DNA of 64,000 nt. Source: Bradyrhizobium liaoningense (GTDB lineage Bacteria; Pseudomonadota; Alphaproteobacteria; Rhizobiales; Xanthobacteraceae). A program made the position numbers and the translations under genes. Under the pieces are notes generated by a model. That model had not been told where the DNA came from and ran no database searches. It saw only the letters and a program-made list of their open reading frames with translations. The stretch's first letter is position 1. The number at the start of each line of letters is the position of its first letter. The DNA is taken from assembly GCF_018130955.1 (NCBI RefSeq), contig NZ_JAFCJM010000016.1, positions 62,001-126,000 on the forward strand, written 5' to 3'. This document shows positions 51,431-59,840 of the stretch, in pieces.

Positions 51431-54400
51431 ATGCTCGAGTCCCGTTCGTCTCGTCGTCTGGCCGCTCTCCTCGGCTCCACCGCGCTGGTTGCAGTTGCGA
51501 GCGCTTCATCTTCGTTTGCCGGCAATGTGAGCTGGATCGGTAGCACGACGGATTGGCAGTCACCCGTCAACTGGACCGGCATCACAGTGCCGGGCATGAC
51601 CGACACGGTGACCATCAACACGACGAACGCCCCCGCCATGCTTGTGAACGGCATGGCGGGGACCACTGGATCCCTGCTCGTCGGCACCGCCGGCAGCGGC
51701 TCGCTTTGGATTGACAACGGCCTGCAGTTGACGAGCTGGGCCAGCAGCAGCGTCGGCGACACGGCGGGCAGCACCGGCGTGGTCACGATACGAAACACCT
51801 CCAGTTGGGTGTTGCAGGGCGTTTCCCTGCTGGAGGTCGGCAAGGCCGGCAACGGTACGCTCGATCTCGCTCACGGCTCCTGGGTGACCGGCACGAACGC
51901 TGTCATCGGCACCCAGGGTGGATCCACCGGTCTTGTGACCATCGACGGGACGAATTCCAAGCTCCAGGTCAACGGCACCCTGACCGTCGGCAATAGCGGC
52001 AAGGGCACGATCAACATCACCAACGGCGGAAAGGCGCTCGGCGGTAATGCCGCCGTGGTCGGCGCTGCGAGCGGCGGCACCGGCTTCGTCACGGTCGATG
52101 GCGCCAACTCGTGGTTTTCCGCAAACGCCGTCACCGTCGGCTCGTCCGGGACAGGCACGGTCACGGTCACCAATGGGGGAACGCTCGGCGCAGGCCTTTA
52201 CCTCGGCCTCGGTTACGCGAGCGGCGCAAGCGGCACTGTCACCATCACCGGAGCCGGCTCAAAGGTCCAGGTCGGCTCGGGAGGCACCGGCAACGTCTTC
52301 ATTGGTGATCAGGGGGGCACCGGCACCTTGAAGCTTCAGTCCGGCGCGAGCGGCGTGGTCAGCGGCAACGTGACACTGGGCAACACCGTTAACACAAGCG
52401 GTACGCTGGACCTGTCGGGCAGCGGCACAACGCTTGCGATCAATTCGGTCGCCGGCAGTGGCGGTGGCTTTTATGTCGGCTACGCCGGAAACGGCACCGC
52501 CAATCTCAGCAATTCTGCGTCCCTGACTGCCGACAATATCTACGTGGGCTCCCAGGCCAACAGCCAGGGCACGCTCACCGTCCAATCAGGAGCAACCATC
52601 ACCGGGCGCGTGACGCTCGGCGTCGGGGCCAACAGTTCGGGGACGTTCACAGTCACCGGGGCAGGCACGAACACAACGGTCGGTGCCGTTACGGTCGGAG
52701 ATGCGGGCACCGGTTTCCTGAACGTCCTTGCCGGCGGCAAGGTTACCGGTGGCTTCACCGCCCTCGGCTTCGCCACCGGGGGCAGCGGCACGATCACGGT
52801 CGATGGAAGCGGCTCGCGCCTTGATCTGAGCGGCAATCTCTATGACGGCAGCTTTGGAGCCGGCGCCATTACGGTCTCGAACGGTGGTGTCATGACCGAG
52901 GCAGGCAATACCAATATCGGCTTCAAGGCGGGCGCCAGCGGCAGCCTCTCGATCAAGGGCGCGGGGTCGCAATACCTGAGCATCGGCAGCTCCGTCGACT
53001 TCAACATCGGCATCAACGGGGCCGCGACGGTCGACGTCAGCGACGGCGGCAAGCTTGTCGCCGGCCACACCCTTGGCGTCGGTATGAATACCGGGACCGC
53101 CACGCTCACCGTCGACGGCACCGGCTCGGTTGTCGAAGCCGATCGCATCTATGTCGGTTCCAACAAACCCGCCGGCGCGAAGGCCGTTCTCAACGTCGTC
53201 AATGGCGGCGCCGTCAACGTCCAATATGCGGAGCTGGGCTCAGCGGTGGTGAGCGGGGCCGGGTCGGCGTTGAATGTCTCTTCGGCCATCGGCGGCACTT
53301 CGCTGGTGATCGGTAGCAACAACGACAGCGTCCTCACCCTCAACAAGGGCGGTGCTGTGAATGCGGCAGGCAACGTCGTCATCGCGCAACAGGCCGGTTC
53401 GAACGGCCACCTCTACATTGGTTCGCTGACCGGAGGCACGCCGGCGACGGCGCCCGGTACGTTGACGGCCAGCGGCATCCAGTTTGGCGACGGCACCGGC
53501 GGTCTCATCTTCAACCACACCAGCGCCGCCTATACGTTCGCCGTGCCGATCTCTGGCAACGGCAGCATCGACAATTTTGCCGGTCACACCATCCTGACCG
53601 GGGACTCCAGCGGCTTCACGGGCTTCGCGGGCGTTGCGGGTGGCATTCTCTCGATCAACGGTTCGCTGGCGAACGGCAATTTTCACGTTCAGAACGGCGG
53701 AACGCTCGGCGGCACTGGCACGATCGGCACGCTCGACGTGACGAAGGGCGGCATCGTCGCCCCCGGCAACTCCATCGGCACGCTCACGGTTGCCAACTTT
53801 GCCGACTTCGCGAACGGCACGTTCTATCAGGTGCAGCTCGATGCCAAGGGCAATTCGGACAAGCTGGTCGTCGGCACCACGACCACGATCAATGGCGGCA
53901 CGGTGCAAGCCCAGGTGCAGGCCGGCAGCTATGCTCCCAGCACCAAATATACGATCCTCACCTCGGCCGGCGGTGTCACCGGCACCTTTGCCGGCGCGAC
54001 GTCGGATGCGGCGTTCCTGACGCCGTCGCTGAGCTATGACGCCAACGACGTCTACCTGACCATGACGCGCAATGTGGCGAGCTTTGCCAGCGTCGGTGCG
54101 ACGCCTAACCAGGCTGCGACCGGCGGAGCGGTCGATCCGTTCGGCTACGGCAACAGGCTCTGGAATGCGGTGGTTACGCTCAATGCCGCGCAGGCGCGCT
54201 CGGCCTTCGACCAGCTCTCCGGCGACATTCACCCTTCGACGCTGGGCGTTCTCGTCGAGGACAGCCGCTTCGTGCGCGCTGCCGCGATCGACCGGCTGCG
54301 TGAGTCCTTCAGCGCCGTCGGCACTGGCAGCAGGTCGGCGATGGCCTATGCGGCCGATCCCGCGACGGTGAAGCCCGATGCTGCGTTTGCGGTGTGGGGC

Positions 54401-55196
54401 CGCGTGATCGGCTCCTGGGGGCGGGCCGGCAGCGACGGCAATGCGGCGGCGCTGTCGCACAACACCGGCGGCTTCTTCTCCGGCATCGATTCCCGCGTCG
54501 GTGACGATTGGCGCGTCGGCGTGCTGAGCGGCTACACGCATGCGAACCTGAGCAGCGCGAGCGACGCATCGCGCGCGTCGGTCGAAAGCTATCATTTCGG
54601 CGGCTTCGCCGGCGCGCAGTGGGGAGCGATTGGCTTCCGCAGCGGCGCGGCCTATAGCTGGCACCACATCGGCAGCAGCCGGACGGTCGCGATCCCCGGC
54701 TTCACCGACCAACTCTCCGCGGGCTACGGGGCCACCACGGCGCAGGCGTTCGGCGAACTCGGCTACCGGATCGATCTGTCGAGGAGAGGGGCGCTGGAGC
54801 CGTTCGCCGCGCTCGCCTATGTCGATACGCGCAGCAAGGGTTTCACCGAGGCCGGCGGCGACGGGGGCCGCGGCAACCAGCGGCGTCGGCTTTTCCACGC
54901 TCGGCTTGCGCGGCGCGGTCGGCTTCGAGCTCGGCGGCTTGGATGCGCGCTGGACGGGGATGCTCGGCTGGCGCCACGCCTATGGCGACGTGACGCCGGC
55001 AACCGCCATGAGCTTCGCCGGGAGCAACGTCTTCACCGTGGCCGGCCTGCCGATCGCGCGCGACGCCGCCGCCATCGAAGCCGGCTTCGACCTTGCCCTG
55101 ACCCGCAACGCCACCTTCGGCGTCAGCTACACGGGGCAGTTTGCCAAGCGCGCGAACGACAATGGCGTGAAGGCGGACTTTAGCTGGAAGTTCTGA
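51431..55196 (+). CDS. Large autotransporter (type Va), frameshifted in the beta-domain
   Basis: A type V-secreted surface protein. The signal peptide (RRLAALLGSTALVAVASASSSFA) is followed by some 850 residues of Gly/Thr/Val/Asn repeats of about 20-45 residues (VGxxGxGT-VTVTNGG, TVDGAGS) forming a beta-helix passenger, then the pertactin-like hinge (GGTLGGTGTIGTLDV, GIVAPGNSIGTLTVANF). The autotransporter barrel starts near VWGRVIGSWGRAG. In the first frame sequence turns Arg-rich after EAGGDGGRG and stops at 55183. Removing one G from the G5 run at 54863-54867 restores SGVGFSTLGLRGAVGFELGG to the normal terminal Phe at 55196 (about 1254 residues). As written, it would lack its last strands and not be secreted. 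Confidence 0.85.
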
Positions 55197-55359
55197 AGCG
55201 GGCGCGCCTCCTACCTTGGTCCCATTTACCCGGCCGCACTCCCTGGCCTGAATATGATCACGTCGCCTCCGCGTTCGCAGCAATGCCGGAGGCGGCGTGC
55301 GTGTTGTCAGACGTGGCGTGATCGGCGGGGGCGCCACAATGGAAGGTCTGAGGTGCAAA

Positions 55360-55491
55360 ATGGCCATGTTCTATTTGCCTGCACTGATCCTCGATGCGTT
55401 TCTGAGTGTGTTGGAACTGATCATGAGCTCGTCCGAGCCGCGCTTGCCGAGTCGCAAGCCCGGCAAGCCGACCGTGATCATTCTGGAGTAA
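55360..55491 (+). CDS. Possible small hydrophobic protein (43 aa)
   Basis: AMFYLPALILDAFLSVLELI makes one hydrophobic helix, followed by MSSSEPRLPSRKPGKPTVII and LE. GAGGT stands 5 bases before ATG 55360, which supports translation. An upstream ATG at 55339 is in frame. Its place before the cytochrome c gene (82 bases) is the only hint of role. Confidence 0.45.
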   Translation: MAMFYLPALILDAFLSVLELIMSSSEPRLPSRKPGKPTVIILE

Positions 55492-55573
55492 CACCCTGGC
55501 GGGTGGACGGCTTCAGCCAGTGCGCTGCCGTCGGAGCGTCGCGGCGGGGCGTGAGCAAAACCGGGAGGCAATC

Positions 55574-56017
55574 ATGGCAACGCGTTCCACGGTGCCTATG
55601 GCCGCGTGCGCGATGTTTCTCGCTGTATTCAACGCACCAGCGGCGCAGGCGGAAGAGCTGAGGCTCGTTACGCCGCCGCTCAGCATCCACAGAGAGCAGA
55701 TACGACCTCCAGCGACCACACTTCCGGTCCCGTCGGGGTACACCAGGGAGCACGTCGTGCATGGCGATCGCGTGTTTCACGGCGAGGCCGCCAACGGGCA
55801 GTGCAGTGTGTGTCACGGCATCGATGGAAAGGGAACGCCGAACGGCAACGACCTGACTGCCGGCATGTTCGTCTGGAGCGACGGCAGCGTCAATGAGCTG
55901 AAGCGCACGATCCTGCACAACATGGCCGTGGCCCCCGGAATGGATGGCGACCTGAAGCCGGAGGATGTCGATGCCGTCGCGGCCTACGTTTGGGCCATCA
56001 GCCATCAGGATCTGTGA
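55574..56017 (+). CDS. Small periplasmic c-type cytochrome
   Basis: A 147-residue class I cytochrome c. A signal peptide (AACAMFLAVFNAPAAQA) ends near residue 26. One heme site, CSVCH at 77-81, is followed by GIDGKGTPNGNDLTAGMFVW, with Met as the possible distal ligand in GMFVW or later in APGMDGD, and the closing DVDAVAAYVWAIS helix. GGAGG stands 6 bases before ATG 55574. The partner dehydrogenase or oxidase is not in the neighbourhood, although two small membrane ORFs flank it. Confidence 0.9.
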   Translation: MATRSTVPMAACAMFLAVFNAPAAQAEELRLVTPPLSIHREQIRPPATTLPVPSGYTREHVVHGDRVFHGEAANGQCSVCHGIDGKGTPNGNDLTAGMFVWSDGSVNELKRTILHNMAVAPGMDGDLKPEDVDAVAAYVWAISHQDL

Positions 56018-56037
56018 TACCGAAATCTCGGGGTCGT

Positions 56038-56187
56038 GTGGAACGTCGTGTGCGGCGTCTCCAGGATCAGCGTGAAGGAGATCTTTCGGGGGGCTGGCCC
56101 TTCAAGATCGCGCAGTTGGTTGCCCTGTTCGCAATGGTATTGTTCTCGGGACTCGTGACGATCCCGATCAAATGGTTTGGCGGCTAG
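56038..56187 (+). CDS. Possible small single-span membrane protein (49 aa)
   Basis: From GTG 56038 the frame reads ERRVRRLQDQREGDLSGGWP, then FKIAQLVALFAMVLFSGLVT and IPIKWFGG: a basic cytoplasmic start and one membrane helix. It follows the cytochrome by 20 bases and precedes aroQ by 34. The start codon is uncertain. Confidence 0.45.
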   Translation: MERRVRRLQDQREGDLSGGWPFKIAQLVALFAMVLFSGLVTIPIKWFGG

Positions 56188-56221
56188 TCACGCGTCCAGA
56201 ACAAGGCAAGGAAGAACGCAA

Positions 56222-56716
56222 ATGGCCGCACGGATCATGATCCTCAACGGACCCAATCTCAATTTTCTCGGCATCAGGGAGCCGCACATCTACGGCTCGA
56301 CGACGCTGAACGAGATCGAGGCGAGCTGCCAGGCGCTCGCCGATCAACTGGGGGTCTCGATCTCGTTCCATCAGTCGAACATGGAGGGCGAGCTCGTCAA
56401 CCTGATCCAGTCCGCGCACGGCACGGCGGATGCGATCATCATGAACCCCGCGGCCTATTCCTTCACCTCGGTCGCGCTGATCGATGCGCTGAAGATCTTT
56501 GAGGGCGTGAAGATCGAGGTGCATATCTCGAACATCCATGCGCGGGACGAGCTGCATCGCCACTCGATCACGTCGAGTGCCTGCACGGCGGTCATTTGCG
56601 GCCTGGGTCCCTACGGCTATCTCGCCGCGATCCTGGCGGCCGTACAACGGCTCGGACAATTGCCTGCAACGATTGCGCCGGCGCTGCACGGGCTTGCGAC
56701 TGGCGGCAAGGCGTAG
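56222..56716 (+). CDS. aroQ: Type II 3-dehydroquinate dehydratase, divergent
   Basis: Fold and length (164 residues) are those of type II dehydroquinases, which dehydrate 3-dehydroquinate in shikimate or quinate pathways. Asn12 (NGPNLNFLG), Arg19 and Tyr24 (REPHIYG), Asn75 (MNPAAY) and His101 (EVHISN) match the Mycobacterium enzyme's numbering. Two other active-site positions differ: 81 is Phe (SFTSVAL; usually THTSVAL) and 112 is His (RDELHRHS; usually FRRHS). It is likely a paralogue with altered activity. AAGGAAG stands about 8 bases before ATG 56222. A dispersed repeat begins at its stop codon. Confidence 0.88.
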   Translation: MAARIMILNGPNLNFLGIREPHIYGSTTLNEIEASCQALADQLGVSISFHQSNMEGELVNLIQSAHGTADAIIMNPAAYSFTSVALIDALKIFEGVKIEVHISNIHARDELHRHSITSSACTAVICGLGPYGYLAAILAAVQRLGQLPATIAPALHGLATGGKA

Positions 56717-56791
56717 AGCATGATCCGGAAAAGTGCGCGGCGGTTTTCCCTCGCGACAAACGCGGAACGCGTTTGCGCGGAGATCATGCTC
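56716..56791. repeat. Dispersed palindromic repeat, GAGCATGATCCGG family, long copy 3
   Basis: GAGCATGATCCGGAAAAGTG to GATCATGCTC, with about 27 extra bases (CTCGCGACAAACGCGGAACG on) in the right arm. It starts at the last base of the aroQ stop codon. Confidence 0.82.
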
Positions 56792-56882
56792 TGACAAAGA
56801 ACGGGGGGCGGGATGCACGGAGCTGGATCTTCTCGCTATCTGGAGTGACGTCGAGGCGCACGATCTGACCGGAGAGCGTCAC

Positions 56883-56910
56883 AAAAAGGCCTCGCCGAAG
56901 CGAGGCCTTT
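56883..56910 (-). terminator. Terminator of the His/Tyr-rich secreted protein gene
   Basis: Minus-strand AAAGGCCTCGC, loop TTCG, GCGAGGCCTTT and TTG: a perfect 11-bp stem, 25 bases past the stop. Confidence 0.88.
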
Positions 56911-56934
56911 CCACGCCGACTTTACCGGGTTGCA

Positions 56935-57174
56935 TTAGTCATCCCAGTGATGGCGGCGGATCACGACGCCGCGGTCGTAGCCATGGTGGTACCAGCCACG
57001 GTGCCAGCCGCGGTCATGATCGTAGAACCGCACGCGCGGACCATCGTAGTAGCGGTGCCCGTAATAGCCGGGGTCGCCGCCGACATAGACGCCGAAACCG
57101 CCTGCATTCGCGATGGTCGGGGCACCGATTGCAAGCGTCGCTGCCGCTGCAAGAGCGTAAGTGAGCTTCTTCAT
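56935..57174 (-). CDS. Small secreted Gly/Tyr/His/Asp-rich protein
   Basis: A 79-residue protein: signal peptide KKLTYALAAAATLAIGAPTIANA, then GGFGVYVGGDPGYYGHRYYD and a stretch dense in His, Tyr, Arg and Asp (DHDRGWHRGWYHHGYDRG) ending HHWDD. Such composition suits metal binding in the periplasm, but no family function is established. AGGAGGA stands 5 bases before ATG 57174, and a strong terminator follows, so it is a well-marked single-gene unit. Confidence 0.82.
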   Translation of the reverse strand: MKKLTYALAAAATLAIGAPTIANAGGFGVYVGGDPGYYGHRYYDGPRVRFYDHDRGWHRGWYHHGYDRGVVIRRHHWDD

Positions 57175-57364
57175 CTGTTCCTCCTGTGCATCGTCTGCGC
57201 AGGGGCTAACGGCTGCGGCTATCGGGTGTTGCAGGAACCCCGACGAAACTTTGCTGAATAAGAGTTCAGGTTTCACCGTGTGCCGCGAGGTCACAAACTG
57301 ATTGATGGTGCCGATTTGCAGCTTCGGCGTTCGCGTCGTTCAAACGCTCTTCGAGCCGGTGCTA

Positions 57365-57413
57365 GAGCATGATCCGGAAAAGTGCGTAGCGGTTTTCCGA
57401 AAAGATTATGCTC
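57365..57413. repeat. Dispersed palindromic repeat, GAGCATGATCCGG family, copy 4
   Basis: GAGCATGATCCGGAAAAGTG to GATTATGCTC, 49 bases. It lies 49 bases past the arsR-like stop and about 190 bases upstream of the small secreted protein gene. Confidence 0.85.
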
Positions 57414-57462
57414 AAACAAAGTGCTAAGGCGCGATGGACAGTCAACCTAGAGCCATCGCGCT

Positions 57463-57825
57463 TTAGGCCCGCTTTCCCTCGCGCTGCGCCACGGGCGCCT
57501 TTCGCCGCTCTCGCTTTCCTCGGGCGATTTCCGTGGCCAGCGCGTCCAGCTTCGGTTCCCAAAAACCCCTGAACTGGGCGACCCATTCGTTGACGGCCTG
57601 GAATCCCGCGGGATCAATCGAGTAAAGCCGCCGCTGCGCCTCCGGCCGAACTCTTGCAAATCCGGCATCCCTCAGGACTTTCAGATGCTGCGATACCGCG
57701 GCCTGCGTAATGCCAAACTCGGCGTCGATCGCCTTGACGACATCCCCGGAGGCAATCTCGCCTTGACCGAGTAATTCGAGAATCCGTCGGCGTACCGGAT
57801 CGGCAAGAACGTCGAAAATATGCAT
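57463..57825 (-). CDS. ArsR-family transcriptional regulator
   Basis: A 120-residue winged-helix repressor. FDVLADPVRRRILELLGQGEIASGDVV and GITQAAVSQHLKVLRDAGFARVRPEAQRRLYSIDP cover the HTH. No metal-binding cysteine cluster is seen; this is the SRPBCC-associated, metal-free subgroup. Its ATG overlaps the stop of the upstream SRPBCC gene (TGATG at 57825), so the two are coupled. It probably represses the pair through the inverted repeat at 58518-58537. Confidence 0.93.
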   Translation of the reverse strand: MHIFDVLADPVRRRILELLGQGEIASGDVVKAIDAEFGITQAAVSQHLKVLRDAGFARVRPEAQRRLYSIDPAGFQAVNEWVAQFRGFWEPKLDALATEIARGKRERRKAPVAQREGKRA

Positions 57826-58487
57826 CAGCTCCCCGTGCCTGGATGCGCTACGTCTGGCGGTGGTTCGCCGCGGAAGAATGCGATCGTGCGGTCCGAGCGT
57901 TGCCTGGCCGAGGTTGGGTCTTCCCCGCTCGCCACATGCGCAGCACGCCAGCGCTCGCCGCTTTCACCCATGAACTCCTTGCCGTTCGACGAGCCCATCC
58001 AGGCCATGGCCGCTGCCTGATCGACCGGAGTTCCGGACACCAGATGCTGCTGGAGCCCGGCGAGCGCAAGGTCCCACCCAATGCCGACGGCACCAGGGCC
58101 GAATTGCTTCCAATGGTCCTCGACGACCGCTGTGTGCTCCAGGGTCAATCTAGCTTCCGCACCCACGGCAACCAATCTGACGTCGATCCAGCTAACCGCC
58201 CCGCCGAATTCCCAGGTCGCCGCAAAATGGTTCGGCGGCGTGCAGGCCGTGATCGTTCCGCCTGCATTACCCCTAATCTGGTACTTGCCGCCAAGCCTCA
58301 GTTCGCCCTCGACGGGGAGAAACCAGCGGGGAATGCGCTCGGCGTTCGTCAATGCGTCCCACAGATCGTCGATATCGGTATCGTAGAGCCGGCTCAGCGT
58401 AACCGTGCTCGCGGGCTTGCCGTCTTTTTCGCAGCTTGTGACCGAGCGCGTGACCAGACCGAGGACTTTTGCGACGTCGAATTCCAT
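57825..58487 (-). CDS. SRPBCC family protein (AHSA1-like, START fold)
   Basis: A 220-residue protein of the activator-of-Hsp90-ATPase-like SRPBCC group: a hydrophobic-ligand cavity fold. VTLSRLYDTDIDDLWDALTNAERIPRWFLP is the family start, and LTLEHTAVVEDHWKQFGPGAVGIGWDLALAGLQQHL the last helix region. ATG 58487 was chosen because GGGAGG stands 6 bases upstream; the ATG at 58493 would touch the SD. First gene of a two-gene operon with arsR. Confidence 0.92.
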   Translation of the reverse strand: MEFDVAKVLGLVTRSVTSCEKDGKPASTVTLSRLYDTDIDDLWDALTNAERIPRWFLPVEGELRLGGKYQIRGNAGGTITACTPPNHFAATWEFGGAVSWIDVRLVAVGAEARLTLEHTAVVEDHWKQFGPGAVGIGWDLALAGLQQHLVSGTPVDQAAAMAWMGSSNGKEFMGESGERWRAAHVASGEDPTSARQRSDRTIAFFRGEPPPDVAHPGTGS

Positions 58488-58516
58488 TTGCATCCTCCCA
58501 GTGGATCGCTGGGATG

Positions 58517-58544
58517 AATATAAGTTTGTGCTTATATAAGTCAA
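58517..58544 (-). promoter_or_regulatory. Promoter and ArsR-type operator of the SRPBCC-arsR operon
   Basis: Minus strand TTGACT (58544-58539), 16-base spacer, TATATT (58522-58517). A perfect inverted repeat, ATATAAG-N6-CTTATAT (58518-58537), covers the spacer and -10 box, as in autoregulated ArsR operons. Confidence 0.7.
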
Positions 58545-58751
58545 TGCTTTGATAAAGAGGGTCGCGGGGCAGCGTGTCGTGGCAGGGCAACGGCACGCGT
58601 TCGCAAATCTCGCGATGATCGACTATTACCCCCGATTTGCCCGACTGCAACTGTTTTTCCGAAATTCGGAAAGGTCTGGTCGATAGCCCCCGGCTACTGT
58701 GCATGGGGTTGTTTTCGATGTTTTGGTACGGCAGGCCGAACCGGCCCTGCT

Positions 58752-59840
58752 CTAGGCCCCGCAGATGATCACGCCGTACCAGCCGAGGCCCCGATAGGTC
58801 TCGTAGCCGGGCGTGGCGTGGAAGGCGACGAGGGCGCCGGTGCGGTCGTGGTAGAAGCCGGAGCGCTGGCCGTTCGCCGCCAGCGTCAGGCGCTCGCTGA
58901 GGATGCCCTGGCCGTCGGAGGCGGCAATGACACGGAAATGCGAGTCGACCAGCAGCACGCGCGCCTTGTCGCTGTCGCCGACACGGACGCCCTGGACGAT
59001 GGCGCGGGCCTGCGGCTCCCAGTCGAAGTGGATCGCAAGCACGCCAATCGGGGCGCCATGGGCCTGGCCGCCGGCGCGCACGCTGGCGCAATAGGTCGCG
59101 ACCTGCGCATTGCCCAGCAGCGGCTGGCTTTCGACGTCGCCGGCGACATAGTCGTCTCCGGAGCGCAGTGTCTTCGCCTCGCGAAACCACTCTGTGTTGG
59201 CGACGTTCTGGCCGACCACGCGAAACCGGTCGGCGCGGCCATTGGCGATCACATTGCCATCGAGGTCGCAGAGCCAGAGATCGAGATAGACCGTGTAGGC
59301 GCCGAGGATGACGGCGAGCCGCTCGGAGGCGTGCGTCACGGCGCCCGCGCTCGGGGACGCCGCGCAATCGACAACGGCCGAATCCGTCGCCCACCAGCGC
59401 ACGTCGCAGGTGCGCTCATAGAGGTTGCGGTCGATCAGCTCGATGGCGTTGAGCGACATGTCGACCATACGCTCGCCGCGCGAGCGCTGGCTCATGCGCT
59501 CGATCGAGGAGACGAGCTCGCCGGTCCGCTTGGTCAATTGGGTCTCGAGTTCGCGCGCGATGGTCTCGACCTGCTGGCCGACGCCGCGCACCTCCTGCGC
59601 CACGACAGCGAAGCCCGCGCCTTGCGCGCCGGCGCGCGAGCTCTCGATCAGCGCGTTCAGCGCCAGCATCTTCATCTGGTTGGTGATCTGCTGGATCGAC
59701 TTGGTCTTGTCGACCGCGATCTGGTTGACCTCGGCGGTCAACCGGTTGATCAGCGCGGAAATATCGGAATCGTCTTCGGCCTCGGGATTGGTGGTTCCGT
59801 TCGCAATCGGCCTGGCCTTCAGACCCAGCGCAGCAGACAT
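58752..59840 (-). CDS. Soluble chemoreceptor-like protein with N-terminal MCP core and C-terminal Cache-like domain
   Basis: A 362-residue protein without membrane helices. Residues 45-90 carry the hairpin-tip signature of methyl-accepting proteins (ITNQMKMLALNALIESSRAG, AQGAGFAVVAQEVRGVGQQV). The remaining signalling bundle is short. From about 145 to the end lies a Cache/PAS-like sensor (TEWFREAKTLRSGDDYVAGD, GAPIGVLAIHFDWEPQA, RVLLVDSHFRVIAASDGQGI). The order is the reverse of normal chemoreceptors, where the sensor comes first. It should act in the cytoplasm on CheA/CheW arrays or another pathway. Divergent from recJ. Confidence 0.85.
   Translation of the reverse strand: MSAALGLKARPIANGTTNPEAEDDSDISALINRLTAEVNQIAVDKTKSIQQITNQMKMLALNALIESSRAGAQGAGFAVVAQEVRGVGQQVETIARELETQLTKRTGELVSSIERMSQRSRGERMVDMSLNAIELIDRNLYERTCDVRWWATDSAVVDCAASPSAGAVTHASERLAVILGAYTVYLDLWLCDLDGNVIANGRADRFRVVGQNVANTEWFREAKTLRSGDDYVAGDVESQPLLGNAQVATYCASVRAGGQAHGAPIGVLAIHFDWEPQARAIVQGVRVGDSDKARVLLVDSHFRVIAASDGQGILSERLTLAANGQRSGFYHDRTGALVAFHATPGYETYRGLGWYGVIICGA

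Noticed and set aside
53240..54898. A 552-codon minus-strand frame within the autotransporter
   Set aside because: Antisense of a repetitive Gly/Thr-rich gene; the absence of stops follows from the repeat's codon use.
10931..57413. Recurring 49-bp palindromes as a CRISPR array
   Set aside because: Copies are kilobases apart, differ from each other, and no cas gene is present.
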